Assembly: GCA_964631125.1 (NCBI GenBank)
Contig: CAZVYN010000059.1
Span: forward strand, 1 to 27,479
Direction: 5' to 3'
Length of the DNA: 27,479 nt
DNA from: CAZVYN01 sp964631125
GTDB taxonomy: Bacteria; Eisenbacteria; RBG-16-71-46; CAIMUX01
Shown piece after piece: positions 6,826 to 14,522 of the stretch. The position numbers were made by a program, and so were the translations under genes. The notes under the pieces were generated by a model. That model was not told the DNA's origin and did not search any database. It was given only the letters and a program-made list of their open reading frames with translations. Position 1 is the stretch's first letter. Every line of letters begins with the position of its first letter.

Positions 6826-9792
6826 ATGCAGCTCCAGGTCCCCCGCTCCGTCCTCTGGTCCGTCACGGCCGCGCTCCTCGCCGGTGCGCCGGCCGCGACC
6901 GCCGGCATACTCCACCCCGCGGTCCGCGCGCAGATCGACGCCGCCGGCCCGCATGAACTGCTCAGCGTGATCGTCAACATGGAGGCGCAGGCCCCGATCG
7001 CGCAGCTCAACGCCGATCTGCGCATCCAGGGAGCCAGCCGCGCCCAGCGCAGTCGCCGCGTGCTCGACGCGCTCCAATCGGTTCGCTCGACCCAGGACGC
7101 CCTTCGCGTCGAACTCGACGCGGCCGTTCTCTCCGGCAGCGTGGCCGGCTACACGAGCTATTGGGTTTCGAACCTGATGGTGATCGAGGCCGAGCCGGCC
7201 ATGATCGAGCAGATTGCAGCGCGCCCTGATGTCGCTTCGGTCGAGCCGAACTTCTCGGTCACGTTGATCGAGCCGGTCGGCCGTCCGCAGATGGGCGGTC
7301 AAGATGAACTCGGGGAGCCGCACGGCGCGGGAGCGGGCGACGGCGGCGGACCGCGCGGCATCGGGCTCGCACCCGGCGTCCGCGCCATCAACGCCGACCA
7401 GGTCTGGCATCAACTCGGGTACACGGGCGCGGGGCGCGTCGTGGCCAACATGGACACCGGAGTGGACGGCAACCATCCTGCGCTGAACACGCGGTGGCGC
7501 GGCTTCGGCGGCGCGAATCCCTGGCAGGAATGCTGGCTCGACGTCCTGGGCACGAACTCACAGTTCCCGAACGACGGCAACAGTCACGGCACGCACGTCA
7601 TGGGAACGATCACCGGGCTCGGCGCGGCGACGCAGGATTCCATCGGGGTGGCGCCCGGGGCGCAGTGGATCGCGAGCAACGCGATCAACCAGGGGGTCGG
7701 CGGCGGCTTCGACAACGACGTCATCGCGTCGTTCCAGTGGCTGATGAATCCCGACGGCAACGTGAACACGGTCGACGACGTGCCGGACGTCGTGCAGAAC
7801 TCCTGGCGGATCAATGAGGGATTCGGAGGCGGATACACCGACTGCGACAGCCGGTGGTGGAACGCGATCGACAATTGCGAAGCGGCCGGCGTGGCCGTCA
7901 CCTTCTCCGCCGGCAACGAGGGTCCGGGCGCGCAGACGATCGGATCTCCCCCGGACCGCGCGACGACGGAGTTCAACGTCTTCTCGATCGGCGCGGTCGA
8001 CGCGACCAACTTCCCGAACTTCCCGTATCCCATCGCGAGCTTCTCCAGCCGCGGTCCGACCGGTTGCAACGTCGTTCCTCTGCTCAAGATCAAGCCCGAA
8101 GTCTCGGCCCCGGGAGTCGATGTCTACTCCTCGATCCCCGGCGGCGGGTACAGCGGCTCGTTCAGCGGCACTTCGATGGCCGGCCCACACGTCGCTGGGA
8201 TCGTCGGGCTCATGCGTGAGGCGAACCCGAATCTCGACGTCGACACGATCAAGCAGATCATCATGGAGACATCGCGCGACGAGGGCGCCGTGGGCGAAGA
8301 CAACACCTACGGATGGGGCATGGTCGACGCCTACGCGGCCTGCATCGCCGCGACGGTGGGCTTCGCCGACATCGCTGGCCATGTGGGCAACGCCAGCTTC
8401 GGCGGCGTTCCCATCCAAGGGGTCGAGGTGAAGTTGCTGGAGAGCGGCAACCGCTTCTTCACCAACGCGAGCGGCGACTACTCGGGCGCAGCCGCGGCCG
8501 GCTTCTACACGGTGCAGGCCAGCCACCCGTCGTTCCAGACCGCGACGGCGAACGTCTCGCTCGTGGCCGACCAGCTCTCCGTCGTCGACTTCAACCTGAC
8601 GGACATCGCCGGACCGACCATCACGAACGTGACCAACCTGATCTCCACCACCGACACGGTCGGGCCGTACGCGATCAGCGCGACGGTGCAGGACTTCAGC
8701 ACGGTCACCTCGGTCTCGCTCTTCTGGAGCGTGAACGGCGGAGTCTGGAACGAGACCGGCATGCTCGGGCTGTTCCAGAACTACAGCACGACGTTGCCGG
8801 GGCATCCCGCCGACACGCGGATCGACTACTACGTCCAGGCGGAAGACGGCATCGGCCTCGTCTCGACTTCGCCCGCGACGGCGCCGGCCGAGGTCTACTC
8901 GCTCATCGTCACGGAGTTGCTCTACGCCTACAACGGCGAGGATCCGAACGACGCCAACTGGACGCTGACCGCGCCGGGCGACGTCGCCACAACGGGACGG
9001 TGGACGCGCGTCGATCCGATCGGGACGAACTACATCGGGCTGATCATGCAGCCCGAGGACGATCACACTCCGAATCCCGGCGTGAAGTGTTTCATCACCG
9101 GGAACAACGGGACGGAGGCAGGGGACGACGACGTCGACAACGGCTGCACGACGCTGACCTCTCCGGCCTTCGATCTGGCCGGAGACGAGAGCGCGATCGT
9201 CAGCTACTGGCGTTGGTACGCGATGGGCGGCGCCTCGGCCGATGACGAGTTAGTGGTCGATGTCTCCAGCAACAATGGATCGAGCTGGGTCCCGTTGGAG
9301 CGGACGGCCGCCGTCCAGACCGACTGGGAGAAGGCGACCTTCGATCTCGCCGACGTGATCACGCTGACGAGCCAAGTGCGTCTGCGCTTCATCGCCTGCG
9401 ATATCAACGTGCAGGGCCTGACCGAAGCAGGCATCGACGACTTCGCCCTGGAAGTGTTCACACCGAACACGACGGATGTCCAGTCGCCGGCGGCGGTCCT
9501 ACCGCCGTCGGCCGCCCTCGCCCAGAATCACCCCAACCCTGTCGTTCGCGGCGGCACCACGATCCAATTCGTGCTCAGCAACGCCGCCCAAGCGAGCATG
9601 GACATCTACGACGCCAGCGGCCGCCGCTTGCGTCGTCTGGTCAACGCCCCACTCGCCTCCGGCGCCCACTCGATCGCCTGGGACGGCCGCGACGACAACG
9701 GCCGCGACCTAGCCCCCGGCGTCTACTTCTATCGCCTGACCGCGGGGGAATTCGAGCAAAGCAGAAGGCTTGTAGTAACCAGTGAGCGCTAG
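6826..9792 (+). CDS. Secreted S8 subtilisin-like protease with C-terminal sorting domain
   Basis: This is a 988-residue exoenzyme. A signal peptide (about 1-26) is followed by an I9-like propeptide (about 40-145), which normally folds and inhibits the protease. The catalytic domain (about 200-505) has Asp210 in NMDTGVDGNHP, His254 in SHGTHVMG, oxyanion Asn364 in SAGNEGPG and Ser450 in GTSMAGPHVAG, so the triad is complete. A carboxypeptidase regulatory-like beta domain follows (about 515-595), then Ig-like and jelly-roll-like segments. The FlgD-like/type A sorting domain is at about 905-988 (NHPNPVVRGGTTI to GVYFYRLTAGEF). AGGAGGG lies just before the ATG. Substrates are unknown; a role in extracellular protein breakdown is likely. 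Two hairpins follow the gene, one overlapping its stop. Confidence 0.95.
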   Translation: MQLQVPRSVLWSVTAALLAGAPAATAGILHPAVRAQIDAAGPHELLSVIVNMEAQAPIAQLNADLRIQGASRAQRSRRVLDALQSVRSTQDALRVELDAAVLSGSVAGYTSYWVSNLMVIEAEPAMIEQIAARPDVASVEPNFSVTLIEPVGRPQMGGQDELGEPHGAGAGDGGGPRGIGLAPGVRAINADQVWHQLGYTGAGRVVANMDTGVDGNHPALNTRWRGFGGANPWQECWLDVLGTNSQFPNDGNSHGTHVMGTITGLGAATQDSIGVAPGAQWIASNAINQGVGGGFDNDVIASFQWLMNPDGNVNTVDDVPDVVQNSWRINEGFGGGYTDCDSRWWNAIDNCEAAGVAVTFSAGNEGPGAQTIGSPPDRATTEFNVFSIGAVDATNFPNFPYPIASFSSRGPTGCNVVPLLKIKPEVSAPGVDVYSSIPGGGYSGSFSGTSMAGPHVAGIVGLMREANPNLDVDTIKQIIMETSRDEGAVGEDNTYGWGMVDAYAACIAATVGFADIAGHVGNASFGGVPIQGVEVKLLESGNRFFTNASGDYSGAAAAGFYTVQASHPSFQTATANVSLVADQLSVVDFNLTDIAGPTITNVTNLISTTDTVGPYAISATVQDFSTVTSVSLFWSVNGGVWNETGMLGLFQNYSTTLPGHPADTRIDYYVQAEDGIGLVSTSPATAPAEVYSLIVTELLYAYNGEDPNDANWTLTAPGDVATTGRWTRVDPIGTNYIGLIMQPEDDHTPNPGVKCFITGNNGTEAGDDDVDNGCTTLTSPAFDLAGDESAIVSYWRWYAMGGASADDELVVDVSSNNGSSWVPLERTAAVQTDWEKATFDLADVITLTSQVRLRFIACDINVQGLTEAGIDDFALEVFTPNTTDVQSPAAVLPPSAALAQNHPNPVVRGGTTIQFVLSNAAQASMDIYDASGRRLRRLVNAPLASGAHSIAWDGRDDNGRDLAPGVYFYRLTAGEFEQSRRLVVTSER

Positions 9793-9801
9793 CTCACTGG
9801 T
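9778..9801 (+). terminator. Hairpin overlapping the subtilase stop codon
   Basis: A perfect 10-bp inverted repeat (accagtgagc with gctcactggt) has the loop gcta and is followed by TTTCC. The TAG stop is inside the structure. Confidence 0.6.
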
Positions 9802-9840
9802 TTCCTAACCTAGCGACCCTCACACTCCGCACGAAACCTA

Positions 9841-9890
9841 GAGTGCGCCCCTCGAACCAACCCAGGTTCGCAGGGCGCACTCTGTTTCTC
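9841..9890 (+). terminator. Second terminator after the subtilase gene
   Basis: The long stem gagtgcgccc-ct-cgaacc pairs with ggttcg-ca-gggcgcactc, leaving one small internal loop, and is followed by tctgtttctc. This is a convincing intrinsic terminator. Confidence 0.8.
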
Positions 9891-10005
9891 ACCTGATCCT
9901 CTTCCGGATTGCACGCGCCGCGCCGCGCGCGACCAGTCTAGGACTCGCAAATTCGTCGCATCGCTTCTCTCTCCCGATCTCCGCAGCGTTCTCTCAACTT
10001 CCTGC

Positions 10006-10033
10006 TTGACGCGGTCATCTGCGGGAGTACGCT
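10006..10033 (+). promoter_or_regulatory. Putative sigma70-type promoter of the Hint gene
   Basis: TTGACG at 10006-10011 and TACGCT at 10028-10033 are separated by 16 bp. Transcription would start where the 9-bp repeat array begins, giving a leader of more than 170 nt whose true length is hidden by the gap. Confidence 0.4.
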
Positions 10034-10036
10034 ACT

Positions 10037-10091
10037 TCCCACGCGTCCCACGCGTCCCACGCGTCCCACGCGTCCCGCGCGTCTCCGCTGT
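10037..10091. repeat. 9-bp tandem repeat (cccacgcgt), left copy
   Basis: Four exact units of cccacgcgt, one variant unit cccgcgcgt and the tail ctccgctgt run directly into the N gap. Each unit contains the palindrome ACGCGT. Confidence 0.9.
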
Positions 10092-10191
10092 NNNNNNNNN
10101 NNNNNNNNNNNNNNNNNNNNNNNNNNNNNNNNNNNNNNNNNNNNNNNNNNNNNNNNNNNNNNNNNNNNNNNNNNNNNNNNNNNNNNNNNNN
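10092..10191. other. Assembly gap (100 N)
   Basis: One hundred undetermined bases. The round length is typical of a scaffolding placeholder, and the two flanks end and begin with the same 55 bases. Confidence 0.98.
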
Positions 10192-10246
10192 TCCCACGCG
10201 TCCCACGCGTCCCACGCGTCCCACGCGTCCCGCGCGTCTCCGCTGT
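10192..10246. repeat. 9-bp tandem repeat (cccacgcgt), right copy
   Basis: These 55 bases are identical to 10037-10091, including the variant unit and the tail. They probably represent the same genomic locus counted twice across the gap. Confidence 0.9.
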
Positions 10247-10310
10247 CTGCCGCCTTTGCGGCGGCGGCGTTTTCCCAGCGGAAGCTCCTCTGCGTGTGAA
10301 AGGAGATACG

Positions 10311-11006
10311 ATGCGGATAAGAATGGGGGTTTTCGCGTTCGTCCTCGCCTTGTTCGGACCCACAAGCCATGCGGCGACAATCCGGTGCAGCCAGGTGGGC
10401 ACATGGCAGTGTACCGGAGAGACCTGTGGTACACCCACAATCCAGTGGACGGGCTACTGCTCGAGCGGCAACGTGGCGTATCGGTGCGTGTGGGTCGACG
10501 CCAACGAAATCTGCGCTGCCAGCCTGTGGTACTCATGCACTTGCGAAGCTGAAGCTCCGTACTGCGACTGCCTGCTGGAGGGGGCGCCAATCACACTTGC
10601 CGACGGCAGCGTGAAACCCGTTGAACTGATCCAAGTCGGCGACCTCGTACTTGCGTATGACGAATTGTCCGCCGGCGCCATGGAGGCGTCTGTCGTCGCC
10701 GTTCATAAGCCCTATGACGTCCTAAGCTACGTTGAGATCAATGAGGAGATCCGGGTCACCGAGGGGCACCCGATGCTGAGCAGCGGGAAATGGATCAACG
10801 CTGGCGATCTCAAAGTCGGGAGCCAATTGACGACCCCCGACGGCGGCAGCGTGGATGTGCATTCCGTGCGGAGGATTGACGCCGCGGCGAAGGTGTACAA
10901 CTTCCAGGTCTCATCGGGCACCTACGTTGCTCACGGTGTCGTCGTCCATAACAAAGACGACTGCGAGGTCTTCGAAATCCCACCGTGCGCGGAGTGCTGG
11001 CCGTAG
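10311..11006 (+). CDS. Secreted Cys-rich protein with Hint (intein/hedgehog-like) domain
   Basis: The 231-residue protein has a signal peptide (MRIRMGVFAFVLALFGPTSHA) and a Cys-rich N-terminal segment of about 60 residues with nine cysteines (26, 34, 39, 50, 59, 68, 76, 78, 85). A Hint domain spans 87-214. Its block A starts at Cys87 (CLLEGAPITLADG), block B has Thr150-x-x-His153 (VTEGHPML), and the C-terminal blocks read VYNFQVSSGTYVAHGVVVHN, ending His213-Asn214. The following residue is Lys, not Cys, Ser or Thr, so classical splicing is not expected; bacterial intein-like (BIL) domains or cleavage-only Hint domains behave this way. A short tail with three cysteines follows. AAAGGAG precedes the ATG at 10311. 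The function of the N-terminal module is unknown. Codon use is more AT-tolerant than in neighbours. Confidence 0.88.
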   Translation: MRIRMGVFAFVLALFGPTSHAATIRCSQVGTWQCTGETCGTPTIQWTGYCSSGNVAYRCVWVDANEICAASLWYSCTCEAEAPYCDCLLEGAPITLADGSVKPVELIQVGDLVLAYDELSAGAMEASVVAVHKPYDVLSYVEINEEIRVTEGHPMLSSGKWINAGDLKVGSQLTTPDGGSVDVHSVRRIDAAAKVYNFQVSSGTYVAHGVVVHNKDDCEVFEIPPCAECWP

Positions 11007-11036
11007 CAGCCACCGCCTGGGCAGAGTGAAGGAAGC

Positions 11037-11074
11037 GCGGCCCGCGCTTCGCCTCGAGCGAAGCACCGGGCCGC
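11037..11074 (+). terminator. Terminator after the Hint gene
   Basis: The stem gcggcccg-c-gcttcgc pairs with gcgaagc-ac-cgggccgc around the loop ctcga, 30 bp after the stop codon. There is no long T-run. Confidence 0.65.
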
Positions 11075-11182
11075 TGCCTATCTCGCGCTCCCGGGCCACC
11101 AAGACAAAGACAGCGCGTGTTTTGACATAGTTAGATCACCTCGTGCTGGGCAATGCCTCGGCGGAAGCGTCGGGAGGACTCG

Positions 11183-12760
11183 GTGAGCAAGTGTCTCCAT
11201 GTCGGGCTGGGTCTCGTTCTCCTCCTGACTGCCTGCAGCGGGGATGACACAAAGCCCACCCCGCCAGATACAACGCCTCCTGCTCCAATCAATGATCTGA
11301 GAGTCGCGAGCAACGTCAGCGATAGAGTCACGCTGACCTGGACAGCTCCCGGGGACGATGGATCCGAAGGACACGCCTCCAGATACGACGTTCGGTACTC
11401 GCCAACCCTTCTTGCCGCCGCCGCCTGGGACTCGGCCTTCGTCTTCTCGAATCCGCCTGAGCCGAAACGGGCGGGCCAATCCGAAGTCGTCGTTGTTTCT
11501 GGACTGGCCGCCGGGGTCTGGTACTTCCGCGTCCGATCGGAAGACGATGCGTCCAATCAGTCTCACTTGTCCGAGCCGACTGCGGCAGTGGTCACGGGAG
11601 ACCTTCCGCCGCGTCGCGTGACCGATCTAACGGCGGAGGCGGAGACGACACGCAGCATTACGCTCCGCTGGACCGCGCCCGGAGGGGACGGTGGCCACGG
11701 CGCCGCGAGTTCCTATGATCTTCGGTATTCCCGGTCCGAGATCACGGAAAGCACCTGGGAGGACGCAACCGAGGTGCAAGGACTACCCACGCCGCGTGGG
11801 GCCGGATCTAGCGAGACATTCGTAGTGACAGATCTGGATCGCGGAGAGAGTTACTTCTTCGGGCTGAAGTCCGTCGACGACCGCCAAACCGAGTCGGAAC
11901 TCTCGAACATCGTTGGAGGGTCGACGCGCTCGAGTGACCGGCTGACAAGAAGCAATCGACCCTTCGGCGCCGGCTTGCCGGATTGGTCGCCCACTGGCAA
12001 TGACATCGTCTTTGTCTGGGACCGGGAGCAATCAATCGCATTCCAGCTCTATCGCATCCCAGCGTCGGGGGGCTCTCCCGTGCAACTGACCAGTCTGCCT
12101 GGAATAGTTCAAGCGCCGGCTTGGTCCCCCGATGGAGATCGAATCGCATTTGTGTGGCTCCGAACCAGCGGACAAGAATCGGTCTGGGAACTCGCGGTCA
12201 TCGACGCTGTCCCGAATAGTAAGCCGGTCGTAGTAGCGAGCCACGGGTCGCAGGGTGTCAGAGGCGCCGCTTGGTCCCCGGATGGGACTCGGCTCGCATA
12301 CTCATTGGTCACTTCGGCTCCGCCGGCCTACTTCGGAGAGATACATGCAATTCCCAGCGAGGGTGGGGAGGCTCAACTCATCATGAGCGGCGCTGGACTG
12401 ATCCTGGGACCCCTGAGTTGGTCCCCGGATGGATCCACGATCGCGTTCAGCGCCGACACTGCCGGCAATTTCGACATCTGGGTCGTTGCGGCGAGTGGAG
12501 GGCAGGCGGTTCAACTCACGGACGACCCCGCGAACGACTCTCAGCCCGAGTGGTCTCCTGACGGCAGTGCGCTTGCGTTTGCGTCTGACCGCGCGGGAAG
12601 CCGCGACATATGGGAGATCTCCGCGGACGGACTGGAGCTGAACCGCCTGACATTCGAATCGACTGTGGAAGGAAGTCCGTCCTGGTCACCGGATGGCCGA
12701 CAGATCTGCTACCACCGGATCGATGGAGTAGCCGATATCTGGACACTTTACCGCGAGTAA
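11183..12760 (+). CDS. Lipoprotein with two FN3-like domains and a six-bladed TolB/PD40 propeller
   Basis: The 525-residue protein begins at GTG 11183, chosen because GGGAGGA lies just upstream and the lipoprotein signal follows directly. The lipobox LLTAC puts the lipidated cysteine at Cys18, so it is membrane-anchored. After a Pro/Thr-rich linker come two fibronectin type III-like domains, each opening with a xxxDLxxxxxxxxxVTLxWTAPGxDG pattern (about 38-135 and 145-245). The rest is a propeller with six PD40 signatures: DWSPTGNDIVF, AWSPDGDRIAF, AWSPDGTRLAY, SWSPDGSTIAF, EWSPDGSALAF and SWSPDGRQICY. This is the number of blades seen in TolB. Such proteins usually bind other proteins or glycans at the envelope; the partner is unknown. 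Codon use resembles that of the Hint gene and is less GC-biased than that of the flanking genes. Confidence 0.9.
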   Translation: MSKCLHVGLGLVLLLTACSGDDTKPTPPDTTPPAPINDLRVASNVSDRVTLTWTAPGDDGSEGHASRYDVRYSPTLLAAAAWDSAFVFSNPPEPKRAGQSEVVVVSGLAAGVWYFRVRSEDDASNQSHLSEPTAAVVTGDLPPRRVTDLTAEAETTRSITLRWTAPGGDGGHGAASSYDLRYSRSEITESTWEDATEVQGLPTPRGAGSSETFVVTDLDRGESYFFGLKSVDDRQTESELSNIVGGSTRSSDRLTRSNRPFGAGLPDWSPTGNDIVFVWDREQSIAFQLYRIPASGGSPVQLTSLPGIVQAPAWSPDGDRIAFVWLRTSGQESVWELAVIDAVPNSKPVVVASHGSQGVRGAAWSPDGTRLAYSLVTSAPPAYFGEIHAIPSEGGEAQLIMSGAGLILGPLSWSPDGSTIAFSADTAGNFDIWVVAASGGQAVQLTDDPANDSQPEWSPDGSALAFASDRAGSRDIWEISADGLELNRLTFESTVEGSPSWSPDGRQICYHRIDGVADIWTLYRE

Positions 12761-12792
12761 CAGAAGTGGACTGCAAGTTCATGCGAAGGCAT

Positions 12793-13719
12793 CTAGAACA
12801 AACTCAACTTCACATACTTCTTCGGATTCCGCTCTACGTCCGCCACTAGTTCGCGCATTTCCCGCAACGTCGCGACCAGCTCGTCGTGGACCGAGTCGTC
12901 GTTCACCATCTTCCCCAGCGTTCCGTCCCCTCGCTCCAGCTTGAGCAGCAGCGAATCGAGCGCCTGCGCGGTGTGATCCACCGTGACGAGGGTCGCGGAG
13001 AAGGCCGACATCGTCGTGTCGAGACGGGCGGCGGCGCGCGCGGCATTGGCGAAGGTGGTGTTGATCTGGTCTTCCTTGCCGACCAGCGCCTTCTGCAGCG
13101 CCTCGGTCGATTTGTTGAGGTTGCGCAGCGACGCCGTCATGTCGCCGCGGCTCTCTTTCATCAGAATCGCCATCTCGGTCATGACGATGTCCATGTTGGC
13201 GAGCGCTCGCTGGAACGCCTGCTTGTCGCCGGTATCCATCGAAGCGAGGAGCGAGTCGATGCGCCCGGCCATGCTGCCGAAGGCGTCGAGCGTCCCGCCG
13301 AGATCGGCCATCAGCTCGGGGATGCCGGGTTGGTAGGAGCCGGTGAGGATCGTTCCCTCGGGCAAGGGCGATCCGGGCGGGCCCGGACGGACCGAGACCA
13401 TCTTTTGCCCCATGATACCGACGTTCTCGACCACGATCGTCGTGCCCGCGGTGAGCGGGACCGTCGAATCGATGTCGAGATCGACGAGGGCGTGGCCCTC
13501 CTCGAAGCGGATACCGGTCACCTGGCCCGACGGAACTCCCTGCACTTCGACCATGTCGCCCTTGACCAGTCCGCTCGTGCTGATGAACGAGACGGTGACC
13601 TGGACCGACTTCTGGCCGGCGCGGAAGTTCTTGAACCAGAGCACGCCGCCGATCAGTACGACCAGCGAGAGCAGGAAGAGCGCTCCGACCATCACCTGTT
13701 GTTTGCGTCCCGCCGCCAT
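12793..13719 (-). CDS. MlaD-like MCE-domain substrate-binding protein
   Basis: The 308-residue protein is the substrate-binding subunit of an Mla-type lipid transporter. It has one N-terminal membrane helix (about 9-29) and an MCE domain (about 38-118) with the typical FISTSGLVKGDMVEVQGVPSGQVTGI motif. A long helical region follows (LADLGGTLDAFGSMAGRIDSLL, NKSTEALQKAL), which in longer MCE proteins builds a periplasmic channel or tether. It is the third gene of an mlaE-mlaF-mlaD order, with a 14-bp gap from the ATPase gene and a GAGGAG site. It is longer than Escherichia coli MlaD (about 183 residues), resembling Mce/LetB-lineage single-MCE proteins with helical tails. No mlaC or mlaB gene is nearby. 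Confidence 0.92.
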   Translation of the reverse strand: MAAGRKQQVMVGALFLLSLVVLIGGVLWFKNFRAGQKSVQVTVSFISTSGLVKGDMVEVQGVPSGQVTGIRFEEGHALVDLDIDSTVPLTAGTTIVVENVGIMGQKMVSVRPGPPGSPLPEGTILTGSYQPGIPELMADLGGTLDAFGSMAGRIDSLLASMDTGDKQAFQRALANMDIVMTEMAILMKESRGDMTASLRNLNKSTEALQKALVGKEDQINTTFANAARAAARLDTTMSAFSATLVTVDHTAQALDSLLLKLERGDGTLGKMVNDDSVHDELVATLREMRELVADVERNPKKYVKLSLF

Positions 13720-13733
13720 AGATTCTCCTCGCT

Positions 13734-14522
13734 TCAGGCACGCCCGCTGGGGCGCGTCTGTTTTTCCAGTCGCTCGACTGCTTCGGCGATCGGACCCGTG
13801 GACTCGCCCTGGATGAATTGCTGCACCACCGGGTCGTCGGTCGCACGAATCTCGTCGGGGGTCCCATCGAAATGGATTCTGCCCTGGTGCAGCAGGCAGA
13901 GCCGATCCCCGACCTCGAAGGCGTTGTTCATGTCGTGCGTGACCACGATGGCTGTGACCTTGAGTTGCTGCTGCAGGGAGCGGATGAGCTTGGAGATCTG
14001 GTCGGAGGTGACCGGATCGAGCCCCGCCGTCGGCTCGTCATAGAGGATGTACCGAGGATCCATCGCGATCGCGCGGGCCAGCCCTACCCGCTTGCGCATG
14101 CCGCCCGAGAGATCGGCCGGCTTCTTCTCTTCGATGCCCGGCAAACCGACCAGCTCCAGCTTCGCCCGCACGACCTCGCGGATCTCGTCGTCCTTCTTCT
14201 TCGTGTGCTCCCGCAGCGCGAGGCCGACGTTCTCCTGCACCGTCATCGAATCGAAGAGCGCCGCCATCTGGAAGACCATGCCGAAACGCCGCCTGAGGTC
14301 GGCCAGTTGGCTGTAGGACATCGACGTCACTTCGTCGCCGTCGACTTTGATCGAGCCGCGGTCCGGCGTGAGCAACCCGATGATGTGCTTCAAGAGGACG
14401 CTCTTGCCGGATCCGGATCGCCCCAGGACGACGACGCTCTCGCCGTCGTTGATCGTCAGGTCGACCTGCTCCAAGACCCGGAGCTCGCCGAAGCTCTTGG
14501 CCAGATCCTTGATCTCGATCAT
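13734..14522 (-). CDS. MlaF-like ABC transporter ATPase
   Basis: The 262-residue ATPase drives lipid transport by the MlaE/D complex at the inner membrane. Walker A is GRSGSGKS (34-41), the Q-loop is in FQMAALF (about 85), the signature is LSGG (138-141), Walker B is ILYDEP with Asp162-Glu163, and the switch His196 is in VTHDMNN. The phrases AALFDSMTVQENV and GMRKRVGLARAIA are typical of the Mla/Mce ATPase subfamily rather than of other importers. It starts immediately after the stop of the permease gene (TAGATG), so the two are co-translated. Confidence 0.95.
   Translation of the reverse strand: MIEIKDLAKSFGELRVLEQVDLTINDGESVVVLGRSGSGKSVLLKHIIGLLTPDRGSIKVDGDEVTSMSYSQLADLRRRFGMVFQMAALFDSMTVQENVGLALREHTKKKDDEIREVVRAKLELVGLPGIEEKKPADLSGGMRKRVGLARAIAMDPRYILYDEPTAGLDPVTSDQISKLIRSLQQQLKVTAIVVTHDMNNAFEVGDRLCLLHQGRIHFDGTPDEIRATDDPVVQQFIQGESTGPIAEAVERLEKQTRPSGRA

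Larger units (their letters stand above)
9891..10310. other. Non-coding leader region with repeats and assembly gap
   Basis: This stretch between the subtilase terminators and the Hint gene holds no supportable gene. It contains a promoter candidate at 10006-10033, 9-bp repeats on both sides of a run of 100 N (10092-10191), and a small GC hairpin followed by gtttt at about 10249-10272. Apparent reading frames through it are only the repeat being translated. Confidence 0.7.

Noticed and set aside
10037..10246. CRISPR-like array
   Set aside because: The units are 9 bp with no spacers and no cas genes nearby; this is a simple tandem repeat.
10006..10438. Open frames running through the N gap
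   Set aside because: They translate the 9-bp repeat (SHASHAS or GTRGTRG) and undetermined bases, and have no ribosome site.
11122..11127. TTGACA as a -35 box of the propeller lipoprotein
   Set aside because: No acceptable -10 box lies 16-18 bp downstream.
12761..12792. Terminator between the propeller lipoprotein and mlaD
   Set aside because: Only 32 bp separate the two stops, and no convincing stem-loop was found.
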